Below are positions 10,939 to 24,800 of a stretch of 64,000 nt of DNA, one piece after another. The position numbers were made by a program, and so were the translations under genes. The notes beneath the pieces are model-generated. The model had not been told where the DNA came from. It did no database searches and worked only from the letters and a program-made list of their open reading frames with translations. Within the stretch, counting starts at the first letter, position 1; each line of letters starts with the position of its first letter. Source of the stretch: Collybiopsis luxurians FD-317 M1 (taxonomy: Eukaryota; Basidiomycota; Agaricomycetes; Agaricales; Omphalotaceae); the NCBI GenBank assembly GCA_000827265.1, contig KN834753.1:1208686-1272685 (forward strand), read 5' to 3'.

Positions 10939-13190
10939 TTAGTCTGTCAGTGCGCTGCCAAGTACATTTTGAACCCAAGCCATGAGTCCGGTCTCCGAAC
11001 TGTTATATGTTTCTATGGTGGGGTGCTTGGGATTGCTACGGCTTAGCCGCGTCGCTGTGCAGATAATTTTAAAATTTTCACCGAATGCTATTCGAAAGTT
11101 TCTGAATATTTTATCAGCAATAGTGGAGATTAGAGGAATAGAGAACCTACAACACGCAGCCCTCCCAGCGCCCGACGCATCGGTTGAGATCCACAAACCA
11201 GATTCCACCCATGTCTTTGCAGATTCGACGACCTACTCCACAGATACGCTCCAAAAAGAAACGTTCGACCTCGTCGGATAGAAGCTCAGATAGTTGAGGC
11301 ATAGATGTGATTGACATTGTAGCTTGGGATAGATGTGCGGTCAGCTCGGACGGTGAGGCCATGGTCAACCGCAAGTTGTGGCTACAATCAGGAAGTCAAT
11401 GATCAAACTAATTCGATGTAAAATGGCTCTTGCCGGTTGTCAATTCTCAGAGTACATACACCTCCAAGAGTGCGTACTTCGTTATCGGCAGGGATCTTGA
11501 TCAGCTCGGTGCCAACCTCTCCGACGGGATTGAATCGAAGCGTCGCAGGTATTCCGGTAGCAGTCAGTGCAAGTCTGACAATATTCAACTGGGTAAATAT
11601 TCGTTCACAAAATACCTGGTATTGTAGTTGATCGATAATCGGTTGCAGTACGGGCAAATTCGTTTGGGACGGATCTAAGACCGGGGGACTTGAATGCGAT
11701 GAGGCAATGGTTCCAAGCCGTCGAGATTTTGCATGGGCATGCCGACGTAGAAGGAGGGTGAGGAGGTAGTGGTATATAAAATCTGACTTTGCCTGGTCTA
11801 TTGGATTTTGCGCGGCCAAGGGACCTAGGGTGAAAATATCCCCATCTACCTAGAAGTAGTGTGACCACTTGATCGAAATGCATGTATATTGACCTACCAG
11901 CTCAAACTTGAGCTCCATGCCTTGAGTAACGTCAATGATAATAAGTCTTTCCGAGACTCTAGCTGAAGCGGTTGGAAAGGTGCCTGCTTCGCGGACTAGA
12001 ATGGAGAATATTTCATCTTCAATCACTTCACGCTGGGCATCTTTTAAAAGTTCATCAAGCGACGGTTTGTGGTCGGCAGGGGGTGTATCGAGAGAGTTGG
12101 GGGAGTAGACAATAACGCCCGAAGCGTCAGGACTACCGATGGACACGCGTAAGCGGATATTGGAACGACTTGAAAAGACCAGAGAGTCATTTTCCAAGCC
12201 TCCGTAGGCCATACGAGCAAGAGCTTTTCTTCGATATACCGAAGGAGCTGAGTGAAGGATAAGTACAGATTAAACTGCGGTAATTTGGGAACTGACATTC
12301 TTCGAGCCCATAAGAAATCATAAAATCTTTGGAGGTCTTGTCAGCACCTTTTCCAGTAGCTGAGCCAAAGGGAAGGGGCGCTGGAACGAGACCCCAATTT
12401 GCACGACGAATTTTGAGAGCGTCGACCCAATATTTTTCGTTACGCAGCCTTCCTCGTTCCATGCGATTGGCAGCAGATTTGAATAGCCCTGCGGCTTTCC
12501 GGAGTGCCTCATCTTTCCCTCCGATGGCAAGCTGCGCGTCAAATGCCTGCACGGAAACAATAGAAGCCGGCTTAGTGACTAGTGTGGCGGATAAAGTGGG
12601 TAGCGTTTCCGGTTGAATTGGTTCTGCAGCAGCAATGGAATGCAGAATAGAGGGTAGGGAGGTTGAAGAAGTGTTTGAAGAGGACAATATGGATGACAGC
12701 AGATCTCTGGCGAGTGTCATTTCTCCCAAAGCAATACTGTATCCATCATGAATAGAATGCAATCGATATGAAGGAATTACTCACTATAGTTGAGGCATAA
12801 CATCCATCTTCAATTTATAAAGCTCATCTTTGGTCATGATATGCCTGGAATTGTCCCCTTCATCGTCAGATGCGGCATCGTTCGTCTCTTCCTCTTGTTG
12901 GTCGGGAGAATTAGCAGATGGTACAATACCAGAGTCAATTTTGAGACGTTCAAAAAAGTCCTGCCCACGCTCGTCAAGAATTCTCTGAAGATTTCGACCG
13001 AGCACCTCGGAGGGGGTTTCCTTGCTGACACGGTTTGGTCAATCGAATGAGGATCGGTAAGAAAATTGGCCTACGGTTCGTAATGAAGCACGCCGTCAGG
13101 TGTAATGTCATAGAGAACGGGAATTGGCTCTCCATTATCATTTTTATACGGTCGCTCGAGGGATAACTTGGTTTGCTTCCAAGGTTCCAT
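10939..13190 (-). CDS. MED17: Mediator complex subunit 17 (Srb4)
   Basis: Seven exons (13190-13075, 13024-12785, 12736-12297, 12247-11898, 11849-11434, 11381-11151, 11101-10939) give 651 residues. Diagnostic parts are MEPWKQTKLSLERPYK at the start, NEKYWVDALKIRRANWGLVPAPLP with KGADKTSKDFMISYGLEE in the middle, and LTAHLSQATMSITSMPQLSELLSDEVERF near the end. MED17 is a head-module scaffold that contacts RNA polymerase II and is essential in yeast. The fifth intron only keeps frame if it starts with GCAAGA at 11433, giving RIDNR|HNLRLTMASPS; a GT donor nearby breaks the frame. It is head-to-head with the Zn2Cys6 gene, 240 bp apart. Confidence 0.93.
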
Positions 13191-13430
13191 CGAAGTTGGG
13201 AATATGTGACTATGGGCGCCAATCTATATTGTTTCTTAATCCCCGACTACGACGTAGTCTGACCGCTGAAAATCGTTACCGGTCTCTTGTTATCCAATCG
13301 TCCTTTCGGTTGTGTTTCTGCACTGCGAGGAAATAGACCAGGAATCGATAGAGCTTTCTGGTTGCGGGGTTAGCGGTCTGTAAGGCGGAAAACTCTCGAT
13401 CTTCCCGACAGTATCTATATTTAAAACCTG

Positions 13431-16332
13431 ATGTCCTCCGCTTCGAGGAACAATATGGCCAAGACTCAGTATCCGTCGACATCATCTTTACCCGTCTCTG
13501 CAACCAAACGCAAGAAATTGGACGAGGAGGAACAGAATGGGTCCAGCAAAAAGCAGAGAACGAGGGTATCCTTTTCATGTAGCGAGTGTCATCGTAGAAA
13601 GCAAAAGGTTTCTGTTATCGTCCCTATTTTGTGTGTGCACTATCTAATCATATTATCCAGTGCGACCGACAAATGCCTTGCGCTCATGTGTGTTTCATTC
13701 AGCTTCTTATGTTCTAGTTCAGCCAATCTGAAACTTTTCTCAGTGCGTTGCCCGCAAAGTTCCCGAACTATGCAAGGCATATACTCCGGGGAAATCTGAC
13801 CAAGATCTCAACCTTAGGATCGCTCGACTTGAGCAAATCATCGAGATGGCCCTACCACAGTTTGCAGGTATGGACGACTCAATTTCCAGCATGCCAGATC
13901 GACATCGGTCTTTGTCCGTAACAGAAGACGACGCTCGGTCTCAACACGAAGATCAAGACGCTCTAGGAGGTGCATTCCAGAGCGGAAAATGGTATGGAAA
14001 CAGTGCTTCGGGAAGCATTGCCCCCGGTTCTGTGCTTCAGCAGGTGCGTATAGCGACTTTCCCTCTGTCAATTCGTTGTCTCACGTATTATCAGCTGCAA
14101 AATGCAGTCATGCCCCCGAAGGAGGTATGCCTTTGTCCACCGGCTATTTGTAGAATGCTTATGCTTCATCGGAACGCAGTCCTCCGGTAGTGATGTGATT
14201 CAAACCGTGGTCCCTGTTCTCGAACCGTCAGCGGCAGACAATTTGAAGACTTTGGTTCAGGAGTGCGGAGTATCTCCACACAAAATTCCCGAAATTTTGC
14301 AAGAGCTGCCTCCTCTAAGGACATCGGACGCCCTTATAAATTATTATTTCACCTCTTTGTAAGTCTCCGATCTTTCTGTCCTGTACAACCAGTCTAATAT
14401 ATCTTCAGAAACTGGACTCGTTATGCTATTTCCGAGCCAGAATTTCGCTCTGCATATACAGCCGTTTGCGCACACAGCACACACGGCCTCAGTGCTACGA
14501 ATCCCAACGATGTTCGATTCCTCCCCCTTCTTTTCGTCGTTCTTGCCATATCCGCTAGACTTGCACCTGAGGAGCTTGGTGGCGATGCCCGCCAGCGAAG
14601 GATAACTTCACTACGGTATTACTGGTCTTGTAAGTTCCATGCTATACAATTATACCTCCATTGACCCGTGTTAGCCCGAAGGTCACTTTTAATAGCAGCT
14701 GCGATACAACCCGACTCTTTGGATATAGTCTTGACCCGTCTTCTCGTAATATTCATTTCCTTCGTTTTCGGAGTGGTTCTGTGACTGACAGCTCAACAGA
14801 GTGCTCGGTTTCTAACATTTGATCGTCGTATTACTGAATGCTGGAGTCAGTTAGGAGCTGCGGTCCGAACTGCTGAAGCACTGGGTCTACATCGCGATGG
14901 CGCTTCAATGGGAATGCAACCTGCTATTGTCGAGTATCGTCGCCGCATATGGTAGGTTCAAGCCATATTCACTGACCACAAAAACTCATTATCTTCGAGG
15001 TCTTATCTATATCATGCCGATCGCTCTTACGCCCTAGTGCTCGGTAGGCCTCATTCAATTCAAGACGACTACACGTCTACCTTACCGCCGTCTAATATCG
15101 ATGATGATTCTCCCGCAACATTCAAGCAAGCTGCTCCACCTGTGTCAACACCCACCCGTATGACCTGTATCATCTTGCGCCATCAGTTGGCTACTATCAT
15201 TGGACGAATTGTGCACCACTTCCAGAAAGTTCGATCTCCGAGTCACTATTCCGAAGTTTGCGCGCTCGATGACGAGATTCTCCGATATGTATCCAATCTA
15301 CCCCCACATTATTCTCTCAATCCCGATACATCGTTGGACAGAGAAAAACCCTACATCCCTATCCATCGTTTCCTCCTCATCACCGAGGTCCTATTTGTCA
15401 GGACGAGTCTCCACCGACCCTATATTCTTCGTCGTTTAAGCTCGGATCGCTATGCCCGATCTCGAGCAGCTTGCTTTGAATCTGCGATCAAGGATTTCCA
15501 GGTTCGGCAAGCTTTCCGAGAAACAGTGACAGAGGAAGTTCGAATTTCACTGGGGAATGCTTATCGTGAATTTCAGACTGCGATGATCAGTGGTATATAT
15601 CTTACCATCTATCCTAACGGCGAAGATGCAGAGGCCATGCACACAATCCTGGATACGTTTGTGGCAGATCACGACGGTCTCCGGGAGGTAGATGAGACTA
15701 CCCGTAGAGAGCTCAAAACCATAGAGTTTTTGAAGACTAAAGCATTAGAGAGAAGCAAGTCCGATGCTGCGTCTGCTAATGTCAATGGGGATGCCAATGG
15801 CACAGTCAACGCCGACAACGCTGCCCAGTTACTGCTCAATATCCACCGGTCTCCTCCAGCCGCCGGTTCTCCCAAACCGCCATTCCCATCCTTGTTCAAT
15901 CTGGATTCTAATCAAAATACTCCCACTCACCTGTATAACATGTCTAATGGAGGATCGGGACATATTTCACAATCGCCCACGTACCAACGCTTACAGCAAC
16001 CAGCAGAGTATTCACCTGCAACTTCAAATAGTCCTGCCGCGGAAGACGAATCTACCGCACAGCTACTCTTTGACCATTGGTGCAACACTGTCAGCAATGC
16101 GCCATTAGACTCGCTAAATGCACCCTTGGCGTGGGGAGGTCAGGGAGGCGCCGATTTATCGGGATGGGCAGCGCAAGCCGCTGCGGGATCCTCAGTTCAG
16201 CAAATGACTGGCGCGGTGAATGGGGTAGTCAACGGTACAATCAACGGACCGGACAGTCAAGATTGGAGTTATTATTGGGAGGCTCTAGTGAATCAGATCC
16301 CTCAGGTGCTACCACAGTCCCGTGGATCGTGA
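13431..16332 (+). CDS. Zn2Cys6 fungal transcription factor with MHR domain
   Basis: Nine exons (13431-13607, 13661-13687, 13744-14043, 14095-14124, 14180-14358, 14409-14629, 14675-14745, 14800-14951, 15000-16332). The zinc cluster is assembled from three exons: CSECHRRKQK, then CDRQMPCAH from a 27-nt exon, then CVARKVPELC, giving Cx2Cx6Cx5Cx2Cx8C. A short coiled coil (LNLRIARLEQIIEMAL) follows, then the fungal-specific regulatory region with SARFLTFDRR..CWSQLGAAVRTAEALGLHRDG and RRIWSYLYHADRSYALVLGRP. The C-terminus is Asn/Ser/Gly-rich and probably the activation region. It should bind CGG-type half-sites in the nucleus; targets are unknown. A second in-frame ATG lies at 13455. Confidence 0.9.
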
Positions 16333-16559
16333 TTTCTTCGAATTGATCTTGTCTTTCTCTTATTGCTTTCGGATCTTCAGCATATCATTAATTAGCTGTA
16401 TCTCTCATTCTTCTCGAACTGATGACAGTGTCTGTAAATTTAATGTTTTTTAGCTTTGTTTGTATTGAAATGCAACAATTTTTACTGCCAATAAGTTCAT
16501 GGGTCTAAATGCATGAGAAACTTCTTTTCCCGTCGATCTTCAAGCTTCATCTACGACCT

Positions 16560-17569
16560 ATGAGCAGTATTTCCCACTGGAAACTAGACTTCCTCTATGC
16601 TTCTCCCAAAGCAACGCCGAGACGGGTTCTAATTATTTTGAATCAGCCTTTCTCTTTTTCTCTTTTGCGACGACTTTGGAATTCGACTTGCTGGCATTGT
16701 TGTGCCGATGGAGGGGCAAATCGATTGCTGGACACTTTGCGGCTGCAAAACGGTCATTCAGTTAATTTGGTCGATTCGTACGGTCCATGATAGAAAAAAA
16801 ACTCAAACCAAGCTGATCTTACACACAGATATCTTCCAGACCTGATCAAAGGCGACCTGGATTCTATACGCCCGGATGTACACGAATACTACGCTTCAAA
16901 AGTGTGTACAGGAAGGCAAAGTATCGGTTATCAACTAACATCTTATCTAGGGTGTTCCTGTAGTGAAAGATGACGACCAAGACTCGACGGATCTCATGAA
17001 ATGTGTCGCGGCTGTAATAGAAAAAGAAGAAAACGAAGGAGCTGGAGTACGTGCGTGCTTGGTTAATGCGGGGACATCTTCTTGACCTTTGCGCAGCAAT
17101 ATGAAATCGTCATTCTCGGTGGATTGGCGGGACGTCTTGACCAAACTATTCACCTTCTCTCTTTTCTTCACAAGTTGCGCAAAGTAAGAGAACATGTTTA
17201 CGCTGCGACGGATGATAACGTGGGCTGGGTGCTGGATAGTGTGAGCTTCTTACCTTTGCGAGGCAGATCTTGTTTCATATTTTCTTACAGGGAGAGCATC
17301 ACATAGAAATAGATCATACAGTTCTCGGTTTGACCTGCGGGCTTTTACCTGTTGGGATTGACAGCACAATTATCTCGACTTCAGGCTTGCGATGGAATCT
17401 GAGTAAGTTCTGGCATGACCAAAGGAGCCTCTGACACTCATAGCGAAACTCAGGCAATCATTCATCCTCATTTGATGGGCTAATATCAACTTCCAACCAC
17501 CTCGTTCCCGGGGAAGATGTATGGATCAAGACTTCAAAGCCGATATGGTGGACTGTAGAACTACGATAG
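16560..17569 (+). CDS. Thiamine pyrophosphokinase
   Basis: Six exons (16560-16777, 16829-16901, 16951-17046, 17097-17240, 17291-17402, 17454-17569) give 252 residues. All family landmarks appear in order after splicing: ILNQPF, CADGGANRL, YLPDLIKGDLDSI, DQDSTDLMKC, ILGGLAGRLDQT, TCGLLPVG and TSGLRWNLSNHSSSFDG. The enzyme moves pyrophosphate from ATP to thiamine to make thiamine diphosphate in the cytosol, the cofactor for pyruvate dehydrogenase and transketolase. The first donor is GTACGG. An in-frame ATG 48 bases upstream would add 16 residues. No thiamine riboswitch was recognised. It converges with the Kre9-like gene. Confidence 0.94.
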
Positions 17570-17619
17570 TATCGCGCCATTAGAATTTGTGTCATTACTA
17601 GATTAGATTCCGTGAATCA

Positions 17620-18538
17620 TTACAACAGGAGCCAAGCCACTTCAGAAAAGAAGTAGCTTGGAATCAAAATCACAGACAAAACCATCCATCCGCGAATAGC
17701 TTGAAGTACCATAGCGCCTCCTGTCTGCACTGGGTTTGCTGCAGATGTTGCACGAGGAGAATCTGTCGCCGTCGGGCTTGAAGGAACATTCAGTGTGGGT
17801 GTGGGTTGTCGTTTGGTACTCGTAGCAGTAGCAGACTTGGACTTGCGCATTCCCGAGCTAGTGAAGGAAGTAGTTGGGGTGCTGGGAGTGGTCGCAGCTG
17901 TGGCGGTACTCGTAAATGTGCTGTTACGTAATGAGCCGAAGCCCCAAGGAATGGCGTCGCCATTGCTCTGGGTCGCATTCGGGGGTGGAGTCGAATCCCC
18001 CGAGGGAGAGGTGATCTAGCGCATATGTGTAAGACGGACACGGGAAGAAGGCAATGGCTATGCGGTATGTACGAACGGTGAAACGAGTTGTCCATTTCGA
18101 ATTTGCAGTGTCATTCCCTTCGGTAAACTGCCCGACGGTCAGTACAGACTTTAGATGATATGTGGACAGGTCAGCACCTGATAGAAGTATATCGCCGAAT
18201 AAGGGTCCACTTCAGGGCATGTCCAGTTGTAAGACGAGACAGATGCGTCGGAACCATTCAAGTCACTGGCTACAAGCTTGACGGGTTGCATTTGCAAGTT
18301 AGATCCTGACATGAGCGCTAAGAAGATTCTGTGAGATGAACCCGACTCGAGCTTGGAAATGATGCATACTAATCGAAAATTCTGACCAATTTCCCGGTTG
18401 CCACTGAATTGTGCAGAGTGAGCCAGCTTTGAACTTGTCACCAGGTCCCGGAGCAGTAGGGGTAATACCAGAGTCACCAAGAGCAACAGTAAAGACATAA
18501 AAAAGAACGGCGAGAAGGATAGATTGATGCATTATCAC
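17620..18538 (-). CDS. Kre9/KNH1-like GPI-anchored cell-wall protein
   Basis: Four exons (18538-18370, 18317-18178, 18127-18077, 18015-17620) give 251 residues. A signal peptide (MHQSILLAVLFYVFTVALG) is followed by the Kre9/KNH domain: PGPGDKFKAGSLCTIQW, SITLMSGSNLQMQPVKLVA, YNWTCPEVDPYSAIYFYQFT, WTTRFTIT. Then comes a Ser/Thr/Pro-rich stalk with a few NxS/T sites and a hydrophobic C-terminal tail (VLSVILIPSYFFSEVAWLLL), as expected for GPI attachment. Relatives take part in beta-1,6-glucan and cell-wall assembly; the exact role of basidiomycete members is not known. The first exon may start at 18532 instead. It is divergent from VPS24, 173 bp apart. Confidence 0.83.
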
Positions 18539-18711
18539 CAGGATATTGCAGAAGAGTTAGAAATATGGGAATCAGTGCCAGACCGATGTGGTGGTTGAAG
18601 GAAAAGTCCTTGACGCGCAGTTCCATCTTAAATTGGTTGATGACATAATCGAATCGCCTTTTCCTTCCTCACAGTGACCAGCGACGCAGCAGCTGCCAGA
18701 AGGTTTTGAGT

Positions 18712-19567
18712 ATGCAGACCATCAATCGATTTCTATACGGTCCTACTCCAGAGGAGAGAGTTCGAGCATGGCAGGCGAAATTGCGGCAAGAGACTCGGAA
18801 ACTAGATAGGGATATGAGACAGGTCTGGCTATATTTGTTCCCTAGTTTCTACGACTGTTCAGATACTGTGATTCTAGCTCGAAGCAGAGACCGCAAAGGC
18901 AAGGAATTCGGTCAAACAACTAGCAAAGAAAGGCGATGTTAAATCTGCGCGAATCTTGGCCCGAGAAGTTGTGAGATCACAGCGCCAGAAAGATCGTTTG
19001 TCTGTGAGCAAGGCGCGGCTCGGATCGATTGGGACACAGTTACAGCAACAACTCGGTGCGATTTGCGTTTCCCTCAGTACTTTATGCTAACTGTCTTTTG
19101 CAACAGCTATGGCCAAAGTCACCGGCTCACTGCAGAAATCAACTGAAATAATGAGATTATCGAATGCACTCGTCAGACTTCCTCAAATTAGTCAGTCTAT
19201 GCGGGAAATGAGCATGGAAATGACCAAGGTATACCAGGTTTATGTGTCTAGCGATAAAGTTATCTAAGAGCAGACAGGCAGGTATATTGGAAGAGATGAT
19301 GGAGGACACATTGGATATGGATGATGATGAGGAGCTGGAAGAGGAAGCTGATGAAGAAGTCGACAAAATCCTCTTCCAACTTACGGATGGAAAGCTGGGC
19401 CAGGCGGGTACCGTAAGCACGGATCTTCCGGTATACTGCGTTGCTCTATGCGTGTGGCAAGAACTGATGCTTTGTTACAGTCGATGAACCAGTCATTGGA
19501 AGACGAAGAAACGGAGAGAAATTTGGAAATGTATCGCGAGCAACTGAATGGGATCTTGAGTGGATGA
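18712..19567 (+). CDS. VPS24: ESCRT-III subunit Vps24 (CHMP3)
   Basis: Five exons (18712-18822, 18878-19055, 19107-19228, 19278-19430, 19481-19567) give 216 residues. The start MQTINRFLYGPTPEERVRAW and the basic first helices (ETRKLDRDMRQLEAE..ARILAREVVRSQRQKDRL) are typical Snf7-domain, with the Vps24 form IMRLSNALVRLPQISQSMREMSMEMTKAGI. The acidic helix MMEDTLDMDDDEELEEEAD and the C-terminal part follow. Vps24 caps the Snf7 polymer with Vps2 on endosomes and recruits Vps4 during multivesicular-body sorting, a route that feeds the vacuolar protease encoded near 31 kb. The ATG at 18712 matches the conserved N-terminus. Confidence 0.95.
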
Positions 19568-19689
19568 TTGTTGGAATATGGTAGTTGTATTATAGCATCT
19601 AGAGTATCAGTCGTATCACGTGTAGTAAAACATATTCATCCCGAACAAAGCCGATTCAAATTTCTCAATTTACTTCTTCCATTACCGTT

Positions 19690-21501
<1,812 letters not shown>

Positions 21502-21844
21502 TGAATACCCTACTAGACTATGTATATAGTACAATATAGATATTATAGTCATGACCAAATAAGGAACGTGGGAACGATATCAAAAGCGCTGCGACAGAAC
21601 AGTTGGTTGCTTCATCACTTCTCCTCAACCGATAAGCACCTCCAGCATTCCTTCTCTCACAAGCCCCACAGGGCAAGCCTCCTCAATCCTCACACAGTAT
21701 TTACCAACTCCCAGGTAAATTCTAATTCTTTGACTCATTCTTCCATGTCGCCTCTTAACTTGCGCGTCATCATCCAGAAAAAACTGTAAAAGAAAAAAAA
21801 AATAGCTTAAAAAAACCATTCCAACCTTTCTCATTACGAACGAC
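21502..21844. other. Upstream region of SSD1
   Basis: 343 bp holding the IDH2 3' flank and a long CT-rich then A-rich leader of SSD1. No gene is seen. Confidence 0.5.
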
Positions 21845-24800
21845 ATGTCCGACCAAGTTACGTCCCAAGCCAACCCTTCGGCCAAGAAGGATGACAAGAA
21901 ACCCGCTTCCACCAATAATCGTGGTGCCAAACGGACCGTCTCGAATCCCAACAAGTCTGCCAGCAATCCCAATAATGCCCAGGCCAGTGCTCGTCCTTCC
22001 TCTCGGAGCAGCAACAAGAAACCTGGTCAAGCGCCCGAGTCAGGCTCCGAGTCAGCTTCTCGTAAAGGTTCTGACACCGGCAAGAAGCCTGAGCAGCAGC
22101 GCAAGAATACTGGCGGAGGAAATCGCTCTCAGCAGACCCATCGTAAAGGTTCGGCTTCCCAGGCCAACCGTCGAGACGCCAAGTCGTCCCCTGCTCCTCC
22201 TCAGAACAATGAGTCGAGTGATGCACTTTCTTCGCTCCAGCGAGTAATTGCTGATCTCAAAACCACATCACCTCAGCCTTCTCAGAACCCCACTTCCATG
22301 GGCATGTCTGCTGCCACCTCGAACCTTCCTGTCAACGCGCCAGCTTTCCAACCGGGGAGCAACTCTTTTGCTGGCAACCTCGACCCCAAACATCGTAAAG
22401 TTCAGTCGTTGGGTGCCTCAGGTCTCTCTGGCAATTTCAACTCCTTTTCTCCCAATCTTGGTTCAATGATGGAGGATGCTGAAGATGCCTCCAGTATCCC
22501 TCTCGAGGAAGGCGAAATTCCTGGCAATTTCTATGCGTCCCCTGGACATCAGATGCGCTCGCAGTCCCAGAGTTTTACCGCTCCTCGATTCGCTGCCTTG
22601 GCGGCCCAGCAGGAACAAAACGATCAAATCGGTCCCACTGGTCGTCCTCAACTTGCTCCCAACTTTATGTTCGGTGGTGCGAAGAAACGTCCTGGTGGCA
22701 TGGGTCCTCCCATCAACGAAGATATCGGCTTCCAGTTCCCCCAGCAGCAACAGCAGAACTATCAGTCGGAGATGCCGTCTCACGAGTCTGCCCACAGGAA
22801 ATCGGACAGTGGAGAAATTACGGGCATAATGGCCGAACAGGTGTCTGATGTTTTGCTAAACAGTGTCGTCATTTTACTAACCGGATGCTGCTAGATTGCT
22901 ATCCAGAATCAAATCGAGGCGCTTCAGCAACAACAACAGGCATTGTACCAACAACAGCTCGCCTCGAACCAGGTTCTCTCCTTCCAAACCCCAGGTCTCG
23001 CTCCCAATCGTCACCGCCGTGTGCAGAGTACCGCTCCTGGTGTCGGATCTGGCGCGTCCTTTAATGTTCCTCAGAACAACGCCATGGGACAGTTCGGTAA
23101 CTTGGCTGGGCTTGGGCTTGGTCTCGATGGTCAGACTCAAGGTGTACCTCGAGGACATGGTCGCCGACACAGTGTCAATGTGGTCAATAAGGGTCCTGGA
23201 GCTTCCATAGGGGGCTTTAATGATGGCTTCGATGATGGATTTACGCCTCCTGCCAACTTCAATGGCCATTCTCGCCAAGTTTCTCGTGCTGACAATAGTT
23301 GGCGCATCAGTACGTTTTCTTGTCGTCCTTTGATAGATATTCTAATGTGTGTGTTACAGATGGTGGCGTTGGTGGTGTACAGACCAACGCGTTCACTTCA
23401 GACCTTGCTCAGGCTCAAGCACAGCTCCAAAGTTTGCAGCAGTTCCGCGCCGCGGCTGGAGGACATCACCACAAGATGGCTTCGTTCAGTTTCCCGAACA
23501 TGTTGCCCAACATGATGGCCGCCAATATGATGGGTATGGGGCTTGGGGGCATCAACCTCCTCCAACAGCAGCAACAACAGTTCCAATCTCAGCTCCAGCA
23601 GCAATCTAACCAGCCGCAGCGCAAATCACTATTCGCTCCCTACCTTCCTCAGGCATCGCTCCCTCCCCTTCTTGCGGCTGGTAAACTCGTCGTGGGTATT
23701 TTGCGTGTTAATAAACGAAACAGGTCGGATGCATATGTTGCAACTGAAGTTCTCGACGCGGATATCTACATCTGCGGTTCCAAGGATCGTAATCGAGCGC
23801 TGGAAGGTGACATTGTTGCTGTTGAACTCCTCGATGTCGATGAAGTCTGGGGTACTAAAAAGGAGAAGGAGGAGAAGAAGAGGAAAAAGGAAGAGAACGC
23901 TGCCTATGACCTCAAATCCACTGCCGGTCGGAAGGACGACAAGAAGAAGGATGATGTTGAAGTCGAAGGCCAAGGTCTCATGCTGTTCGAGGACGAGGAG
24001 TATGTTCTTCGTTTAGCAGCAGAATCCGATGTACTGACATCTTTGCTAGGGTGACTGACGATGTCAAGCCTCAGTTCGCTGGCCACGTCGTCGCCGTGGT
24101 CGAACGTATGCCCGGGCAGCTCTTCTCTGGCACCCTTGGTTTGTTGCGTCCTTCCTCTGCTGCTACCAAAGAAAAGCAAGAAGCTGAACGTCGTGAACGT
24201 GAGGGAGACAAAGGCGATGAACCTCGACGTGGTCCCATTGAACGGCCGAAAATAGTTTGGTTCAAGCCTACCGACAAACGTGTTCCTCTCATTGCTATTC
24301 CTACCGAACAGGCTCCTCCAGACTTTGTTCAAAACTCTGAAGCCTATGTTAATAAGCTATTCGTCGCATGTATTAAGCGCCATGTAAGTTTCCACAATAT
24401 GCATCGGTCCTACCTCTTCATTTTCTATGCAGCCTATCAGTTCTCTCCATCCTTTCGGTACTCTTGTGGAGGAACTTGGCCCTATCGGGGATATCGAAGT
24501 CGAAACCAGCGCTCTTCTCAAGGACTGTAACTTCCCAACTGAGGAATTTACTGATAATGTAATAAAGTGTTTGCCTCCAATCCCGTGGTCGTACGTTGAC
24601 GTTTTGAAACTTGATTATACCTTGCTCATCGATGTGCTTTCTAGTATTCCTGAGCGTGAATTGGAAGTTAGAAAGGACCTTCGTGAAGATCGCGTCTTCT
24701 CTATCGATCCTGAAACTGCCAAAGATCTTGATGACGCTTTATCCATCAAGTTGAACGAGGACGGTACCTACGAAGTTGGTGTCCACATTGCCGACGTATC

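Noticed and set aside
22463..22795. Minus-strand frames in the SSD1 N-terminal region
   Set aside because: They are shadows of a Ser/Gln-rich coding region; the plus frame continues into the RNB protein.
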